Made by a program: the position numbers and the translations under genes. From positions 6,915 through 70,914 of the forward strand of contig JAHLWT010000260.1 in NCBI GenBank assembly GCA_019057775.1: a stretch of 64,000 bases of DNA, written 5' to 3'. The notes beneath the pieces are model-generated. The model saw nothing but the letters and a program-made list of their open reading frames with translations, did no database searches and was not told where the DNA came from. How positions within the stretch are numbered: the stretch's first letter is position 1; each line of letters starts with the position of its first letter. Source of the DNA: Promethearchaeota archaeon. Its GTDB lineage: Archaea > Asgardarchaeota > Lokiarchaeia > Sigynarchaeales > SOKP01. Below are positions 49,301 through 57,077 of the stretch, one piece after another.

Positions 49301-49771
49301 AGTTCTTTCTTCTATTCTATGTTCTAATTCCTCGTTTAAATCTATTAATTTGCGCTCTGCTATTTTCTGATCCGTTATTTCTCGAATTTGAACTAAGTAA
49401 TTACTTATAGATTTATCCTCTCTAGCATATAAAGGTGTAATAAGGACATCAAGATAAATTTTACCCGATTTATTAGTTCTGTACAAATTTTTATCCTTAA
49501 CTAGCTCAAAATCAAATACGCTTTCAAAATTTACAGTTTCTCGTCGTTTTAACTTAGTTAGATGCTCTGTAGGTATGTTTGGATCATTTAATAGATTAAA
49601 TCCCTTTATGTCATCCTTGCTTGATACACCAAACAATTCCATACATGATTTATTTAAATCAATTAATTTTCCATTAGAATCATAGAGTTCTATTCCAATT
49701 GGAGAATCATTATAAATTGTTCTGAATAAATCATCCGCAAAATTGAGTTTACTTTCACCCATTTCAATCAA
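46334..49771 (-). CDS. multi-PAS sensor histidine kinase with a chimeric PAS
   Basis: A 1145-residue soluble kinase. PAS about 10-140; a chimeric PAS pair about 165-340; a PAS with Cys cluster (RCLYSIKDPRGCG...CQDC) about 345-475; PAS about 490-610; an atypical insertion-bearing PAS about 615-775; PAS about 785-905; then HisKA (SHELKTPLVSIKGY) and HATPase (NAIKYTPP; GSGLGLYISKGIIELHG). In the chimeric part a PAS that starts normally (YRLLAENLNDIITVV) loses its last strands near KIIECNSKAF and joins the middle of a second PAS. The frame stays open, so the deletion was in frame. The His is present. Paralogous to the kinases at 31412 and 39715. Confidence 0.88.
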   Translation of the reverse strand: MIEMGESKLNFADDLFRTIYNDSPIGIELYDSNGKLIDLNKSCMELFGVSSKDDIKGFNLLNDPNIPTEHLTKLKRRETVNFESVFDFELVKDKNLYRTNKSGKIYLDVLITPLYAREDKSISNYLVQIREITDQKIAERKLIDLNEELEHRIEERTEKLRKSEGKYRLLAENLNDIITVVNDKGQVEYINEEAHTKVMGYSHNDLMYQSVFDLIHPDDKEKIIQAFKKVFKEGEGFTEAKIIECNSKAFQISGYNSKEECLRTPVVDLYYNPSDRERFIELHDRGGVVKDFEVEFKRKDGSIFWCSITSIAQKMGDQTTYINSFQDITDRKLAEIKIQQSEAELAAIYNYTPIAILLVDNERRIRKINKFALKFTDRKEEEVFGIHGGEALRCLYSIKDPRGCGFSEDCQDCTIRNTVLDTFKTKIPHINIEATLYLLPGGDIDNVHLLISTVPLKFDGEDLVLISLIDITDRMHAEQNLIESEEKYKNLSLESELILDNTPAVIFYKDLENNYIQVNKYLADSMNASKDDLKGKNMLELFPKEDAQAYWDDDLEVAKSGKPKLNIVEPYETGEGKRWVSTSKIPIFDSNKNVIGIIGMAADITDRMKAEQELKESEERYREIFENSPVALFEQDFSELKSYLINLKASGVIDFEKYLDENPEEIINFSFMINLVEVNKKALELYKAQNKDDFIVRKHQIEKKNFQDIPPEVLLANKREIRSLIKGDTTFESEVVIKTFTGEKIYVYMKTVIIPGYENSWSKVIVSLLDITDRIIAEQKLKESEEKFRTIAEQSTLGVIIQQEGLIKFVSPAVSNILEYPIEEINNWTAEDTLKIIHVDDLEQIIEKSIARNEDDYATIISYECRITTKNGNLKWIEVMSKPIKFLDKRAVLISMIDITIKKEVEEELKEVSNLKSELLSRTSHELKTPLVSIKGYVDLLLQVHYDHLDFYTISMLGEIRQGCVRLESLIKDLLETSKLDSGSIELKKYKEDLSFLIKFCMKDLQGLANIRKHEVLIDIDDNMITMFEKERIYEVIVNLLSNAIKYTPPQGIIKLGSKIENNQYIISIEDNGIGFSEEERNKIFKKFGKIERYGKGLDVVSEGSGLGLYISKGIIELHGGQIWAESKGQDKGSTFYFSLPIMVD

Positions 49772-50064
49772 TTTGAACCCACTCCAAAAATTAACAGAAT
49801 TTTTACAAAGATAAAATTCTTATACCTAATATTAACAGAAGAAATTATATATAACACTTTGGTTTAGGAATGATTTGTGCTAATAAAAATTAGATTTTGT
49901 ACCAAATACGTAAGTGTCTTCTATTTAAAATAAAACCGCAGCTAATAATTTAAACAATATAATTTCTTAAGGTTTAGAAATGCTCAAAGTTAAAAGATTT
50001 AAAACTAAAATTCTTTAAGAAAATTTCATTAGATTTCATAAAATAAAACTTTAAGTGAAAAAAA

Positions 50065-51411
50065 ATGGCAGAACCAATTAGTATGTATGAAAAATACTTC
50101 AAAAATCCAAGCAGGGAACCAGTATTAATAGATTATGTGAGAACACCTATTGGAAGACGAAGAGGTACAATTGTTCACCATCGAGGTGATGATTTAGTTG
50201 CTCATTGTTATAAAACTTTAGTTGAGAGGACTAAGATCGATCCTCACATCATTGGTGATTCTATTGTTTCATGTAATAGTCAAATTGGGGATTGTGCTTT
50301 AGATATCGGCAGAACTGCTGCACTTACGGCTCACTTACCTGTTTCGGTTCCAGGATGTTCCATTAATAGACAGTGTGCGAGTGGTGCGCAAGCGGTTATT
50401 TCTGGATGGCAAGCAATTGCATCAGGAATACATGATTGTGTGATCTGTGGGGGTGTGGAAGTACAAAATAAATACCCTATCATGTCCGATGCCTTTATTT
50501 TTGATAAAGAACAAAATAAACCTGTAATGATTGCTCCTAACAAGAAAATATTATCACATCCTGAAGTTGCTGCTAAATTAAAAGAATATAGAACAAGTTT
50601 TGCAGGTCAAATACAATCTGCTCATGATATGGGGCAAGTGTGGATGAAAAAAGAGGGCTTGACTCTTGAAGAATATAGAAACGATGTTGATAGCTTATCA
50701 TTACACTCTCATACAAAAGCGTGTGCAACGTGGGATGAAAGGGGAAAAGAGATTGAACCAATTTGGTGTCCTAAACTTGACGAAGATGGGAAGCCACTAT
50801 TAGATGAGAATAATAATATCGCTCAAGATTCAAGTTTATCGGTATTAACAAAGAAAGATGAATCACCTCGTCCAGGTACGTCAATGGAAAAATTAGCAAC
50901 TCTGAGAACGATAGTTGGAAGGAAAAGTAAGGCATTTCTAACAGCAGGAAATAGTTGTCCAACTAGTGATGGAGCTACTGCTCAATTATGGATGACGAGA
51001 GAGTTAGCAGAACAATTAGGACTTAAAATAAGAGCAACAATTGTGAATTTTGCTTCAGTTGGAACTGATCCTGTATTACAACTTACTGGACCAATAAAAG
51101 CTATGCCTGAAGCACTAAAGAGAGCAAATATGACATTTGATGATATGAGTTTCATTGAAATAAATGAAGCCTTTAGTTCTGTAATTCATGCTTGTTGCTA
51201 TGATTTAGGATTAGATTGGAATGACGATAGATTTAATCCATGGGGTGGTGCTATAGCACTCGGGCATCCTACTGGGGCCACTGGTAATAGGTTGATTGGA
51301 ACCAATGTCCATCAATTGGAAAAGTCAGGCAAGGAATTCGCTATTAGTTCAATGTGCGTAGGATTGGGGATGGCCTTAGCCACAATCATAAAAAATGAAC
51401 ACCCTAAATAG
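50065..51411 (+). CDS. thiolase (acetyl-CoA acyltransferase)
   Basis: A 448-residue thiolase of the acyltransferase type, which either splits 3-oxoacyl-CoA or condenses two acetyl-CoA. The nucleophile is Cys104 in NRQCASGAQ. The second catalytic set is EINEAFSSV (His/Glu loop), GGAIALGHPTGATG (catalytic His) and the C-terminal Cys in SMCVGLGMA. All essential residues are present. The next gene (51502) is a thiolase-like protein without the nucleophile, 90 bases downstream, so the pair is probably co-transcribed. ATG at 50065. Confidence 0.93.
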   Translation: MAEPISMYEKYFKNPSREPVLIDYVRTPIGRRRGTIVHHRGDDLVAHCYKTLVERTKIDPHIIGDSIVSCNSQIGDCALDIGRTAALTAHLPVSVPGCSINRQCASGAQAVISGWQAIASGIHDCVICGGVEVQNKYPIMSDAFIFDKEQNKPVMIAPNKKILSHPEVAAKLKEYRTSFAGQIQSAHDMGQVWMKKEGLTLEEYRNDVDSLSLHSHTKACATWDERGKEIEPIWCPKLDEDGKPLLDENNNIAQDSSLSVLTKKDESPRPGTSMEKLATLRTIVGRKSKAFLTAGNSCPTSDGATAQLWMTRELAEQLGLKIRATIVNFASVGTDPVLQLTGPIKAMPEALKRANMTFDDMSFIEINEAFSSVIHACCYDLGLDWNDDRFNPWGGAIALGHPTGATGNRLIGTNVHQLEKSGKEFAISSMCVGLGMALATIIKNEHPK

Positions 51412-51501
51412 ATATATTTTCTTTTTTATTATATTATTATTATTATTTTTAATTAAAAACTGAGATATACCCTATAAGATCGAATTTACAGAGGATTTAA
51501 T

Positions 51502-52725
51502 ATGAATAAGGTTGCAATAATTGGAGTCGGACACACAAAATTTGGACGATTACAAACTAAAGGATTAATGGATTTACTATGTGATGCCTCCCTCGAAGCA
51601 ATTAGAAATTCAAATACTAATGATGAAATGTTTGATTCTGTTTATGTTGGAGCAATGAGTCCTAATGTTTTCAACCAAATATCGGGGGTTGCCAGTATGT
51701 TAGTTGATAAATTGAGTTTAATACCTGCCGCAGCAGATCACATTAAGAACGGTCCTGCGAGTGGAGGATCAGCAGTCAAGGCAGGATTTCAAGCAATTGC
51801 CTCTGGTATGAGTGACTTAGTTTTAGTAGTTGGAGGGGAAAAAATGACTCATATAACAACTCCTGGATATGTCACCTCAAACGTAGCAACATTAACACAT
51901 CCAGAAGCTGAAAGACGACACGGTGTCTCACTTCCTTCATTTGCGGGATTACTAACGAGAGCATATCTTGAGAAATATGATGCAAAACTAGAATGGATTT
52001 CCGATATCGCAATTAAAAACCATAAGAATGGGGCTTTAAATCCAAATGCTCATTTTCAGAGAACTATTGATAATTTTATGGAAAGCGCAATCAATAAAGG
52101 AAAAGGAACTTGGGAGAAAGTACATGATTTCCTAAATGACGATAAAACAAATCCTATAATTGCAGATCCACTGAGACTTTTTCATATTTGCCCGATTTCG
52201 GATGGCGCTGCTGCTTTAGTTTTATGTAATACTGAAAAGTCAAAAGAATATTGTGATACACCTATTTTAATTTCTGGTATTGGACAAGCAACAGATACTC
52301 AAATAGTATTTGAACGAGAGGAACTTACCACCCTGAAAGCTTTACGAATATGTTCTGATCAAGCTTATAAAATGGCTAATAAAACCCCAGAAGATATGGA
52401 TGTAGCCGAATTACATGATGCTTTTGAAATTCTTGAGGCAGTACAGAGTGAGGATATAGGCTTCTTTCATAAAGGCGAGGGTGCTAAAGCTGCGCATGAA
52501 GGCCAAACCGAGATTGGAGGTAAAATCCCTATTAATCCATCAGGAGGATTGAAAGCAAGAGGTCATCCACTTGGAGCCACTGGAGTCGCTCAGGTTGTAG
52601 AATTGGTGTGGCAATTAAGGGGAGATGCTGGTAAAAGACAAGTTGATGGTGCAGAAAATGGAATCACATGTAATTTCGGAGGTTTTGGTAACAATATAAT
52701 CTCTATACTTGTTGAAAGAATGTGA
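51502..52725 (+). CDS. SCP-x-like thiolase homologue lacking the nucleophilic Cys
   Basis: A 407-residue protein of the archaeal/SCP2-type thiolase family. The N-terminus is typical (VAIIGVGHTKFGRL) and later motifs are intact: AELHDAFEILE (about 310), GGLKARGHPLGATG (catalytic His, about 351) and CNFGGFGNN at the C-terminus. Where the family has N-A-C-A-S-G it reads NGPASGG, so the nucleophile is Pro85. Classical thiolysis is therefore not expected; it may be a structural partner of the active thiolase upstream or catalyse another CoA reaction. A DUF35 protein, the usual companion of such thiolases, occurs at 60350. Confidence 0.85.
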   Translation: MNKVAIIGVGHTKFGRLQTKGLMDLLCDASLEAIRNSNTNDEMFDSVYVGAMSPNVFNQISGVASMLVDKLSLIPAAADHIKNGPASGGSAVKAGFQAIASGMSDLVLVVGGEKMTHITTPGYVTSNVATLTHPEAERRHGVSLPSFAGLLTRAYLEKYDAKLEWISDIAIKNHKNGALNPNAHFQRTIDNFMESAINKGKGTWEKVHDFLNDDKTNPIIADPLRLFHICPISDGAAALVLCNTEKSKEYCDTPILISGIGQATDTQIVFEREELTTLKALRICSDQAYKMANKTPEDMDVAELHDAFEILEAVQSEDIGFFHKGEGAKAAHEGQTEIGGKIPINPSGGLKARGHPLGATGVAQVVELVWQLRGDAGKRQVDGAENGITCNFGGFGNNIISILVERM

Positions 52726-52787
52726 TTTTTCTTACCATTCCTCTTCAAGCTATATAAGTGATTAAGTAGTGTTCTTTTTTCGATTCA

Positions 52788-53186
52788 TCATTTTATTAAA
52801 GATAGGCGTTCTTTATTACTTGAAAATTGGTTAGATAGTATACGATACTTACAATCGTCCCATTTTTTGCGAAATTCGTAAAAATATTCTGAAATATCTA
52901 ACAAATCTCCAAAAACTACTAAGTAATTTTCAATTATATAAATTTGGATATAAATAGGAAATAATTCAAAAACATGAATGTCAAATTTTAAAGGAAACTT
53001 TCCCAGCAGTTCCTCTTGCAGTTTCAAATTTTTATCTCTATCTTTATCCAAAGAAAGTATTGCGATATCAATATCCGAGGTTGGACGTATTCCTCCTTCC
53101 ACATGAGATCCAAACAACACTACATCATGTTTATCCTTCAAATAAATTAAATCCTTTCTCAATTGCGTAAGCTCAATTGATTTCAT
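52788..53186 (-). CDS. mntA: MntA-type nucleotidyltransferase antitoxin
   Basis: A 132-residue minimal nucleotidyltransferase. The motif is G26-S27 then D38-x-D40 (GSHVEGGIRPTSDID), with a third acidic residue in KFDIHVFE (about 68). In the HEPN-MNT family, MntA AMPylates a Tyr of HepT and neutralises it. Its start lies inside the 3' end of hepT (14-base overlap), which implies translational coupling. Length is typical for an MNT antitoxin. Likely function: defence or stress toxin-antitoxin module. Confidence 0.87.
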   Translation of the reverse strand: MKSIELTQLRKDLIYLKDKHDVVLFGSHVEGGIRPTSDIDIAILSLDKDRDKNLKLQEELLGKFPLKFDIHVFELFPIYIQIYIIENYLVVFGDLLDISEYFYEFRKKWDDCKYRILSNQFSSNKERLSLIK

Positions 53187-53577
53187 TTAGAATTTCCTCC
53201 GTGATATCTATCCATTCATATAAAAGATCTTTAATTTCTTTCACTGAATTTAGAATTTTTTGTTCTTCAAAAGAATTGTATCTATGGACTAACATATTTC
53301 GCAATCCATTAGCTTTTTTTAACTTTTCTCCTAAATCTGGTTTTAACTTCTTAAATTTAACGATTTCTGAGATATTTGTGAAGTCCTCTTTAACTGGGAT
53401 TCCTACATCTTTTACAAGCATCGCAACTAAATCAATTATTGCTTCGATTGAAGTTTGAAGAGAATAAAAGATCCCTCGTTTTTCAAACTCATTCTTAGGT
53501 TCTAACGGCAAATCTTTTAAATAATCTGTAGTATGATTTATTTTGTCGCGATATCGTTTGATTCTCATCTCATCCAT
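53173..53577 (-). CDS. hepT: HepT-type HEPN toxin
   Basis: A 134-residue all-helical HEPN protein (DUF86 type), an RNase toxin. The active motif R-x4-H-x-Y is R93, H98 and Y100 in RNMLVHRY; the Tyr is the residue AMPylated by MntA in characterised pairs. The start at 53577 follows a GAGGGAA box. The IS630 element begins only about 100 bases upstream of it, so the insertion may have altered the promoter. Confidence 0.88.
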   Translation of the reverse strand: MDEMRIKRYRDKINHTTDYLKDLPLEPKNEFEKRGIFYSLQTSIEAIIDLVAMLVKDVGIPVKEDFTNISEIVKFKKLKPDLGEKLKKANGLRNMLVHRYNSFEEQKILNSVKEIKDLLYEWIDITEEILNEIN

Positions 53578-53677
53578 ATAAATTCCCTCGGAAATTTTCT
53601 CTTTTTCTATCCTTCTTCAATATATAAAATCCCCTTCCTCATATTTATATTATATTTAAAGATAAAATTTTATTCTA

Positions 53678-53704
53678 TTTATGGCGAAATAAATAATTTG
53701 GCAT
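53678..53704 (+). repeat. IS630 left terminal inverted repeat
   Basis: Starts TTTATGGCG and ends ATAATTTGGCAT. It matches the reverse complement of 54812-54838 at 24 of 27 positions by my count; the differences are in the middle six bases. Confidence 0.9.
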
Positions 53705-53776
53705 CCTCACGACTTCTCCTCTCATATCACCTGGATATCACACCCTTTCAAGAAGCTTTTTTCTGCTTTTAAATTC

Positions 53777-54310
53777 ATGAAAAAACTTCAAATAACCAGG
53801 AGCTCACCCGATCACGATAAACTGGTCGAGCTCTACAAGAAAGAGCCCAAGGTAAAGCTGAAGGAGCGATACCAGGGGCTTTATTTAATGATTGAACTCG
53901 GAAATTGTACTAAAGTCGCAGAATTGATAAAAAAGTCCAGGAATACTGTACAAGCATGGGTAAAACTTTTTAATGAGAGGGGGTTAGAAGCTATCGCTCC
54001 AAATTCACCTCCTGGGAGGCCATCCAGGCTTTCAGATGATCAAAAGGAAGAGATAAAAGCGGATGTCATGAGACACCCGCGTGAGTTGGACTACGATTTT
54101 AGCAACTGGGAAGGAAAATCCGTTGCAGAACACATTCATATCAAGTTTGGTGTGTCGTTTTCCGTGCGCGCAGCTCAAAAACTCCTTCATTCACTAGGAT
54201 TTTCGCTTCAACGTCCGAAATATAAATTTCCTAAAGCAGATCCCGAAAAGCAGGAAGAATTTATTCGAGAGTTTAAAAAAAACTGGATTCTCTTGAACCA
54301 TACGACGTAG
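53777..54310 (+). CDS. IS630 transposase, N-terminal frame (HTH)
   Basis: 177 codons encode the DNA-binding part: a helix-turn-helix region (KVAELIKKSRNTVQAWVKLF, about 52-71), then the GRPSRLSD linker and a second helix-turn-helix (VSFSVRAAQKLLHSLGF). The frame ends TAG at 54308-54310. Just before, at 54272-54283, TTTAAAAAAAAC (eight A at 54275-54282) is a -1 slippery site. Shifting there continues as DSLEPYDVVLFQDEA, the normal IS630 catalytic-domain start. So the full transposase is made by programmed -1 frameshifting. Confidence 0.9.
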   Translation: MKKLQITRSSPDHDKLVELYKKEPKVKLKERYQGLYLMIELGNCTKVAELIKKSRNTVQAWVKLFNERGLEAIAPNSPPGRPSRLSDDQKEEIKADVMRHPRELDYDFSNWEGKSVAEHIHIKFGVSFSVRAAQKLLHSLGFSLQRPKYKFPKADPEKQEEFIREFKKNWILLNHTT

Positions 54311-54354
54311 TCCTCTTCCAAGATGAGGCAAGCGTTCAATTCTCTCCGAGTACC

Positions 54355-54837
54355 ATGCGCATGTGGTCTCTGAAAGGACATCAGCCGGAGATTTACACGT
54401 ACGGCGGTCGGAAACGGCAACACCTAATAGGGACTGTCGAACCCCTTGAAGGAAATTTGCATGTGGCATTTTCTGAAACTTTAAAAGCTCCACAGTTTCA
54501 GCATTATTTAGAAGGGCTACTTGCCAGATATCCAGCACCTAAGAAGCTCATCATAGTCTTGGATAATGCTCGGGCGCATCATTCAAAAGAGCTGAAACCG
54601 TTTTTAAAGACAAATGAGGAAAGGCTCGAACTGGTGTTTTTACCACCATATTCTCCCGATTTAAATCCCATGGAATGGTTCTGGAAATTTCTAAGAAAAA
54701 TGGTCACGCATAATACCTTTTTTCCGACGTTTAAGGATTTCCAGCGCGCTTTGATAAAATTCATCCTGAAACATAAAACATCTTCACCAGAAATTAAGAC
54801 TCGTTGCAGTTATGCCAAATTATTTTGTACGCCATAA
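54355..54837 (+). CDS. IS630 transposase, catalytic (DDE) frame
   Basis: The catalytic frame is -1 relative to the HTH frame. Its first in-frame ATG is 54355, but the real reading starts at the shift site near 54282, so that the first Asp (FQDEASV) is included. The second Asp lies in VLDNARAHHS and the Glu in PPYSPDLNPMEWFW, the classical IS630 D-D-E set. The stop TAA (54835-54837) lies inside the right inverted repeat. Alone from 54355 the protein would lack the first catalytic Asp. Confidence 0.9.
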   Translation: MRMWSLKGHQPEIYTYGGRKRQHLIGTVEPLEGNLHVAFSETLKAPQFQHYLEGLLARYPAPKKLIIVLDNARAHHSKELKPFLKTNEERLELVFLPPYSPDLNPMEWFWKFLRKMVTHNTFFPTFKDFQRALIKFILKHKTSSPEIKTRCSYAKLFCTP

Positions 54838-54838
54838 A
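54812..54838 (-). repeat. IS630 right terminal inverted repeat
   Basis: Read on the minus strand it starts TTTATGGCG and ends ATAATTTGGCAT, mirroring 53678-53704. It contains the transposase stop codon, and TA (54839-54840) follows. Confidence 0.9.
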
Positions 54839-54843
54839 TAATA

Positions 54844-56799
54844 TTAAAAATCTTCAACTAGCACCTTGATCTCTTTGATGAAGGGTTTAGCATAAGAGTG
54901 CCACATCTGTTTTGTATCAAGATCACTTGGAGATTGATCGATAAGATCTCTTCCTTTCGTTAGATGCTCAAATGCTAAATCATAATCATCCAGCGCTCTA
55001 TAACAAATTCCAAGTTTAATATAAGTTTGATAAATATACCAACTATTTGGATCCAGTTCTATTGCCCTTTGAAATTTATCTATAGCTAATTCGTGGTCAT
55101 TAAAAGCCATCAGAATTTCACCATATGAATCGATATAAATTCCATTATCTGGCTCTCGCTTTATGAGTTTTTGGATAATTTTTAAGGCTTCTTCCTTATT
55201 ATTTAAGTATTGGTACCAGAACGCTTTGTAATTGAGAAGATCATTATCTTCTGGGTATTTAACAATCAATTCATCGATAATTTCCAATCCTCCATCAAGA
55301 TCTCTCATTCCTTTAAGAATAGAGGCTTTTTTCATTTTGAGATCTTTTTCATGTTTAGGAAAATCTTTTACCATTCCATCTAAGAGGATTAAGGCTTCAT
55401 TATATCTATCAAAATAAATTAGAATCTTACTTTTAATATAATACAGATCGAGTTCTTTAGGGTTTCGTTTAATGGCTTTGTTGATTTTTTCAAAAGCTTC
55501 CTCAAAACTCTTAGCAGGATCTAAATAAAACTCAAGCTCACTTCTCTTATCAGACTGCCCTTGTACTTCAGAAAGATAGAATGTCTGGATCTCTTTCCAT
55601 ATTAATCCTTCTAATTTGTCAAAAGTATCAAAAAGTTTTCTTTCTTTCTCAATTTTATACGCCAAATAGTTGATATAATTTGGTAAGAAATTTCTTAACA
55701 CTTCTATTAATCCTTTGTTAAACAGGCTTTCAACTATCTCCTCTAATATTGCCTCTACTGTGCCTTCCATTGTTAACAGATGGGCTCCTTCAGACGTTTC
55801 CTCATATAAATTTTTTAAATACGTGAATTTAGTAACGTGATCTTCAACAATTACATTAAGCATCCGTTCTAATTTTTCATTTACTTGAAAATAAAATGTC
55901 TCTCCATCGGCTAAACCTAATTCTAATTTAAAAAATTTTATTGGAAAGATGTTTTCTTCAACAATTCGAAGAATAACAAAGTTAAGTTTAACCAGATTGA
56001 TGTCATACTTTTTAGAAAACTCCTCTGGAGATATGTAATGAGGAAATCGGTCTGGATGATTTATAGACAGATAAAGTAAAACTTTTTCAAACTCTTCTTC
56101 ACTATCTAAAGTAGACTCGACCTTTTCATATGGTAGCTTTAATTTATTGTTTAAAAACCGAAATTTAATATCAATATCTTCGATGTTATACTCTTTAAAG
56201 AAACTTGTGGTGCTTTTAGTAATTTCTTTAATCCGTTTGCTTTCTTCCTCTAAGATTGATTGTCTATCTAGATCATATAGTCTTAGCATATTTGAGTATT
56301 CTGTCTTACCTAACCGAGTTATCCTATATTCTCTTTCTTCCTTTCTTACAAATTCCTTATCTAATAATGAATTCAAATTTTTAGATAAAGAAGATTGATT
56401 GATCGAAAGGGGAGGCTCAAGAAAATCCGCCCATTTGCAATAGTTATTGTTATATACCATCCAAAGAATCCAGTGGTCATAATTCCTCCTTCTAAGAATA
56501 ACATCGGGAGGGGAACTTAATTTTCTCTTTTTTTGCCGTACTTCAGAGAGTTCATAATACCTATCCTTACCTTTAGATGTAATTTTATACTGATTGAACT
56601 CCGCCTTCTCAATGTATCCTCTATCCTTAAGTCTGTTGAGGTAGATTGATAAGGTGGAATGCTTAATTTTTTCTTTCAGATTTGCCCAAGAGCATACATC
56701 ATTATTGTTTAAAATCCATAATAAGATAAATTCGAAGTTAGGTTTACCAAAAATTGGTTTTATAATCTCTTCAGGAGGATAATTACATGTAGAAACCAC
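54844..56799 (-). CDS. winged-helix / TPR protein
   Basis: A 651-residue soluble protein. Two winged-helix domains are at about 12-75 (ILLWILNNNDVCSWANLKEK; YIEKAEFNQYKITSKG) and 88-165 (HWILWMVYNNNYCKWADFLE; YRITRLGKTEY). A helical middle region (about 180-420) follows, and 430-640 holds five or six TPR repeats (for example NEALILLDGMVKDFP, HELAIDKFQRAIELDPNSW). DNA-binding plus TPR is the layout of peptide-responsive regulators such as the bacterial RRNPP group, but similarity there is architectural only. Starts at GTG (56799). It diverges from the first tiny-ORF cassette with 140 bases between, and its 3' end abuts the IS630 element. Confidence 0.75.
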   Translation of the reverse strand: MVSTCNYPPEEIIKPIFGKPNFEFILLWILNNNDVCSWANLKEKIKHSTLSIYLNRLKDRGYIEKAEFNQYKITSKGKDRYYELSEVRQKKRKLSSPPDVILRRRNYDHWILWMVYNNNYCKWADFLEPPLSINQSSLSKNLNSLLDKEFVRKEEREYRITRLGKTEYSNMLRLYDLDRQSILEEESKRIKEITKSTTSFFKEYNIEDIDIKFRFLNNKLKLPYEKVESTLDSEEEFEKVLLYLSINHPDRFPHYISPEEFSKKYDINLVKLNFVILRIVEENIFPIKFFKLELGLADGETFYFQVNEKLERMLNVIVEDHVTKFTYLKNLYEETSEGAHLLTMEGTVEAILEEIVESLFNKGLIEVLRNFLPNYINYLAYKIEKERKLFDTFDKLEGLIWKEIQTFYLSEVQGQSDKRSELEFYLDPAKSFEEAFEKINKAIKRNPKELDLYYIKSKILIYFDRYNEALILLDGMVKDFPKHEKDLKMKKASILKGMRDLDGGLEIIDELIVKYPEDNDLLNYKAFWYQYLNNKEEALKIIQKLIKREPDNGIYIDSYGEILMAFNDHELAIDKFQRAIELDPNSWYIYQTYIKLGICYRALDDYDLAFEHLTKGRDLIDQSPSDLDTKQMWHSYAKPFIKEIKVLVEDF

Positions 56800-56863
56800 A
56801 CTTAGTACTCCATATTTAATGTTCTTTAATAGAATAGAATATAAAAATCTATTTATACTTTAT

Positions 56864-56914
56864 GATCCATAGTTAATCCAAGACTCCAAATAAAGTTCTG
56901 TAAAGTAAACTATA
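56864..56914 (+). promoter_or_regulatory. upstream box, tiny-ORF cassette A
   Basis: Core: GATCCAT, then about ten bases, then GACTCCAAATAAAGTTC and an AAACTATAA segment. It is homologous to the boxes at 57414 and 58166. It lies in the divergent gap between the winged-helix/TPR gene and the first tiny ORF and could serve both. The ACTCC...AAGTT pair is a weak dyad and might be a regulator site. Confidence 0.45.
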
Positions 56915-56939
56915 AGTATACTCTTTCACTAATAAAATT

Positions 56940-57032
56940 ATGACACAAAAAGAAGATAAGAAATGGAAGGAATCAATGGGTAATTATCTTTTGAATGGGT
57001 CCAAATTTCAGTTCTCATTAAAAGATCTATAA
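56940..57032 (+). CDS. tiny ORF A1 (30 aa)
   Basis: ATG at 56940, TAA at 57030-57032. The peptide begins MTQKEDKKWKESMG and ends KFQFSLKDL. It is 24 of 30 identical (by my count) to the peptide at 57546-57638, and several base changes between them are silent, which supports translation of both. Both share about 20 bases after the stop, ending in a T-tract. There is no hydrophobic leader, so no signal peptide. Function unknown. Confidence 0.55.
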   Translation: MTQKEDKKWKESMGNYLLNGSKFQFSLKDL

Positions 57033-57077
57033 TTTTACAATATTTTTTTTTTTAAACAACAAAATAATAAAAAAAGG

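Larger units (their letters stand above)
53678..54838 (+). mobile_element. IS630-family insertion sequence, intact
   Basis: An 1161-base element bounded by TA on each side (53676-53677 and 54839-54840), the usual IS630 target duplication. It has imperfect 27-base inverted repeats and a transposase in two overlapping frames linked by a -1 slippery site. The transposase region is less AT-rich than the surroundings, which suggests recent arrival. It sits between the hepT promoter side and the stop of the winged-helix/TPR gene. Confidence 0.92.

Noticed and set aside
54194..54538. 114-codon open frame on the minus strand
   Set aside because: It is antisense to the IS630 transposase, which has complete catalytic motifs and inverted repeats.
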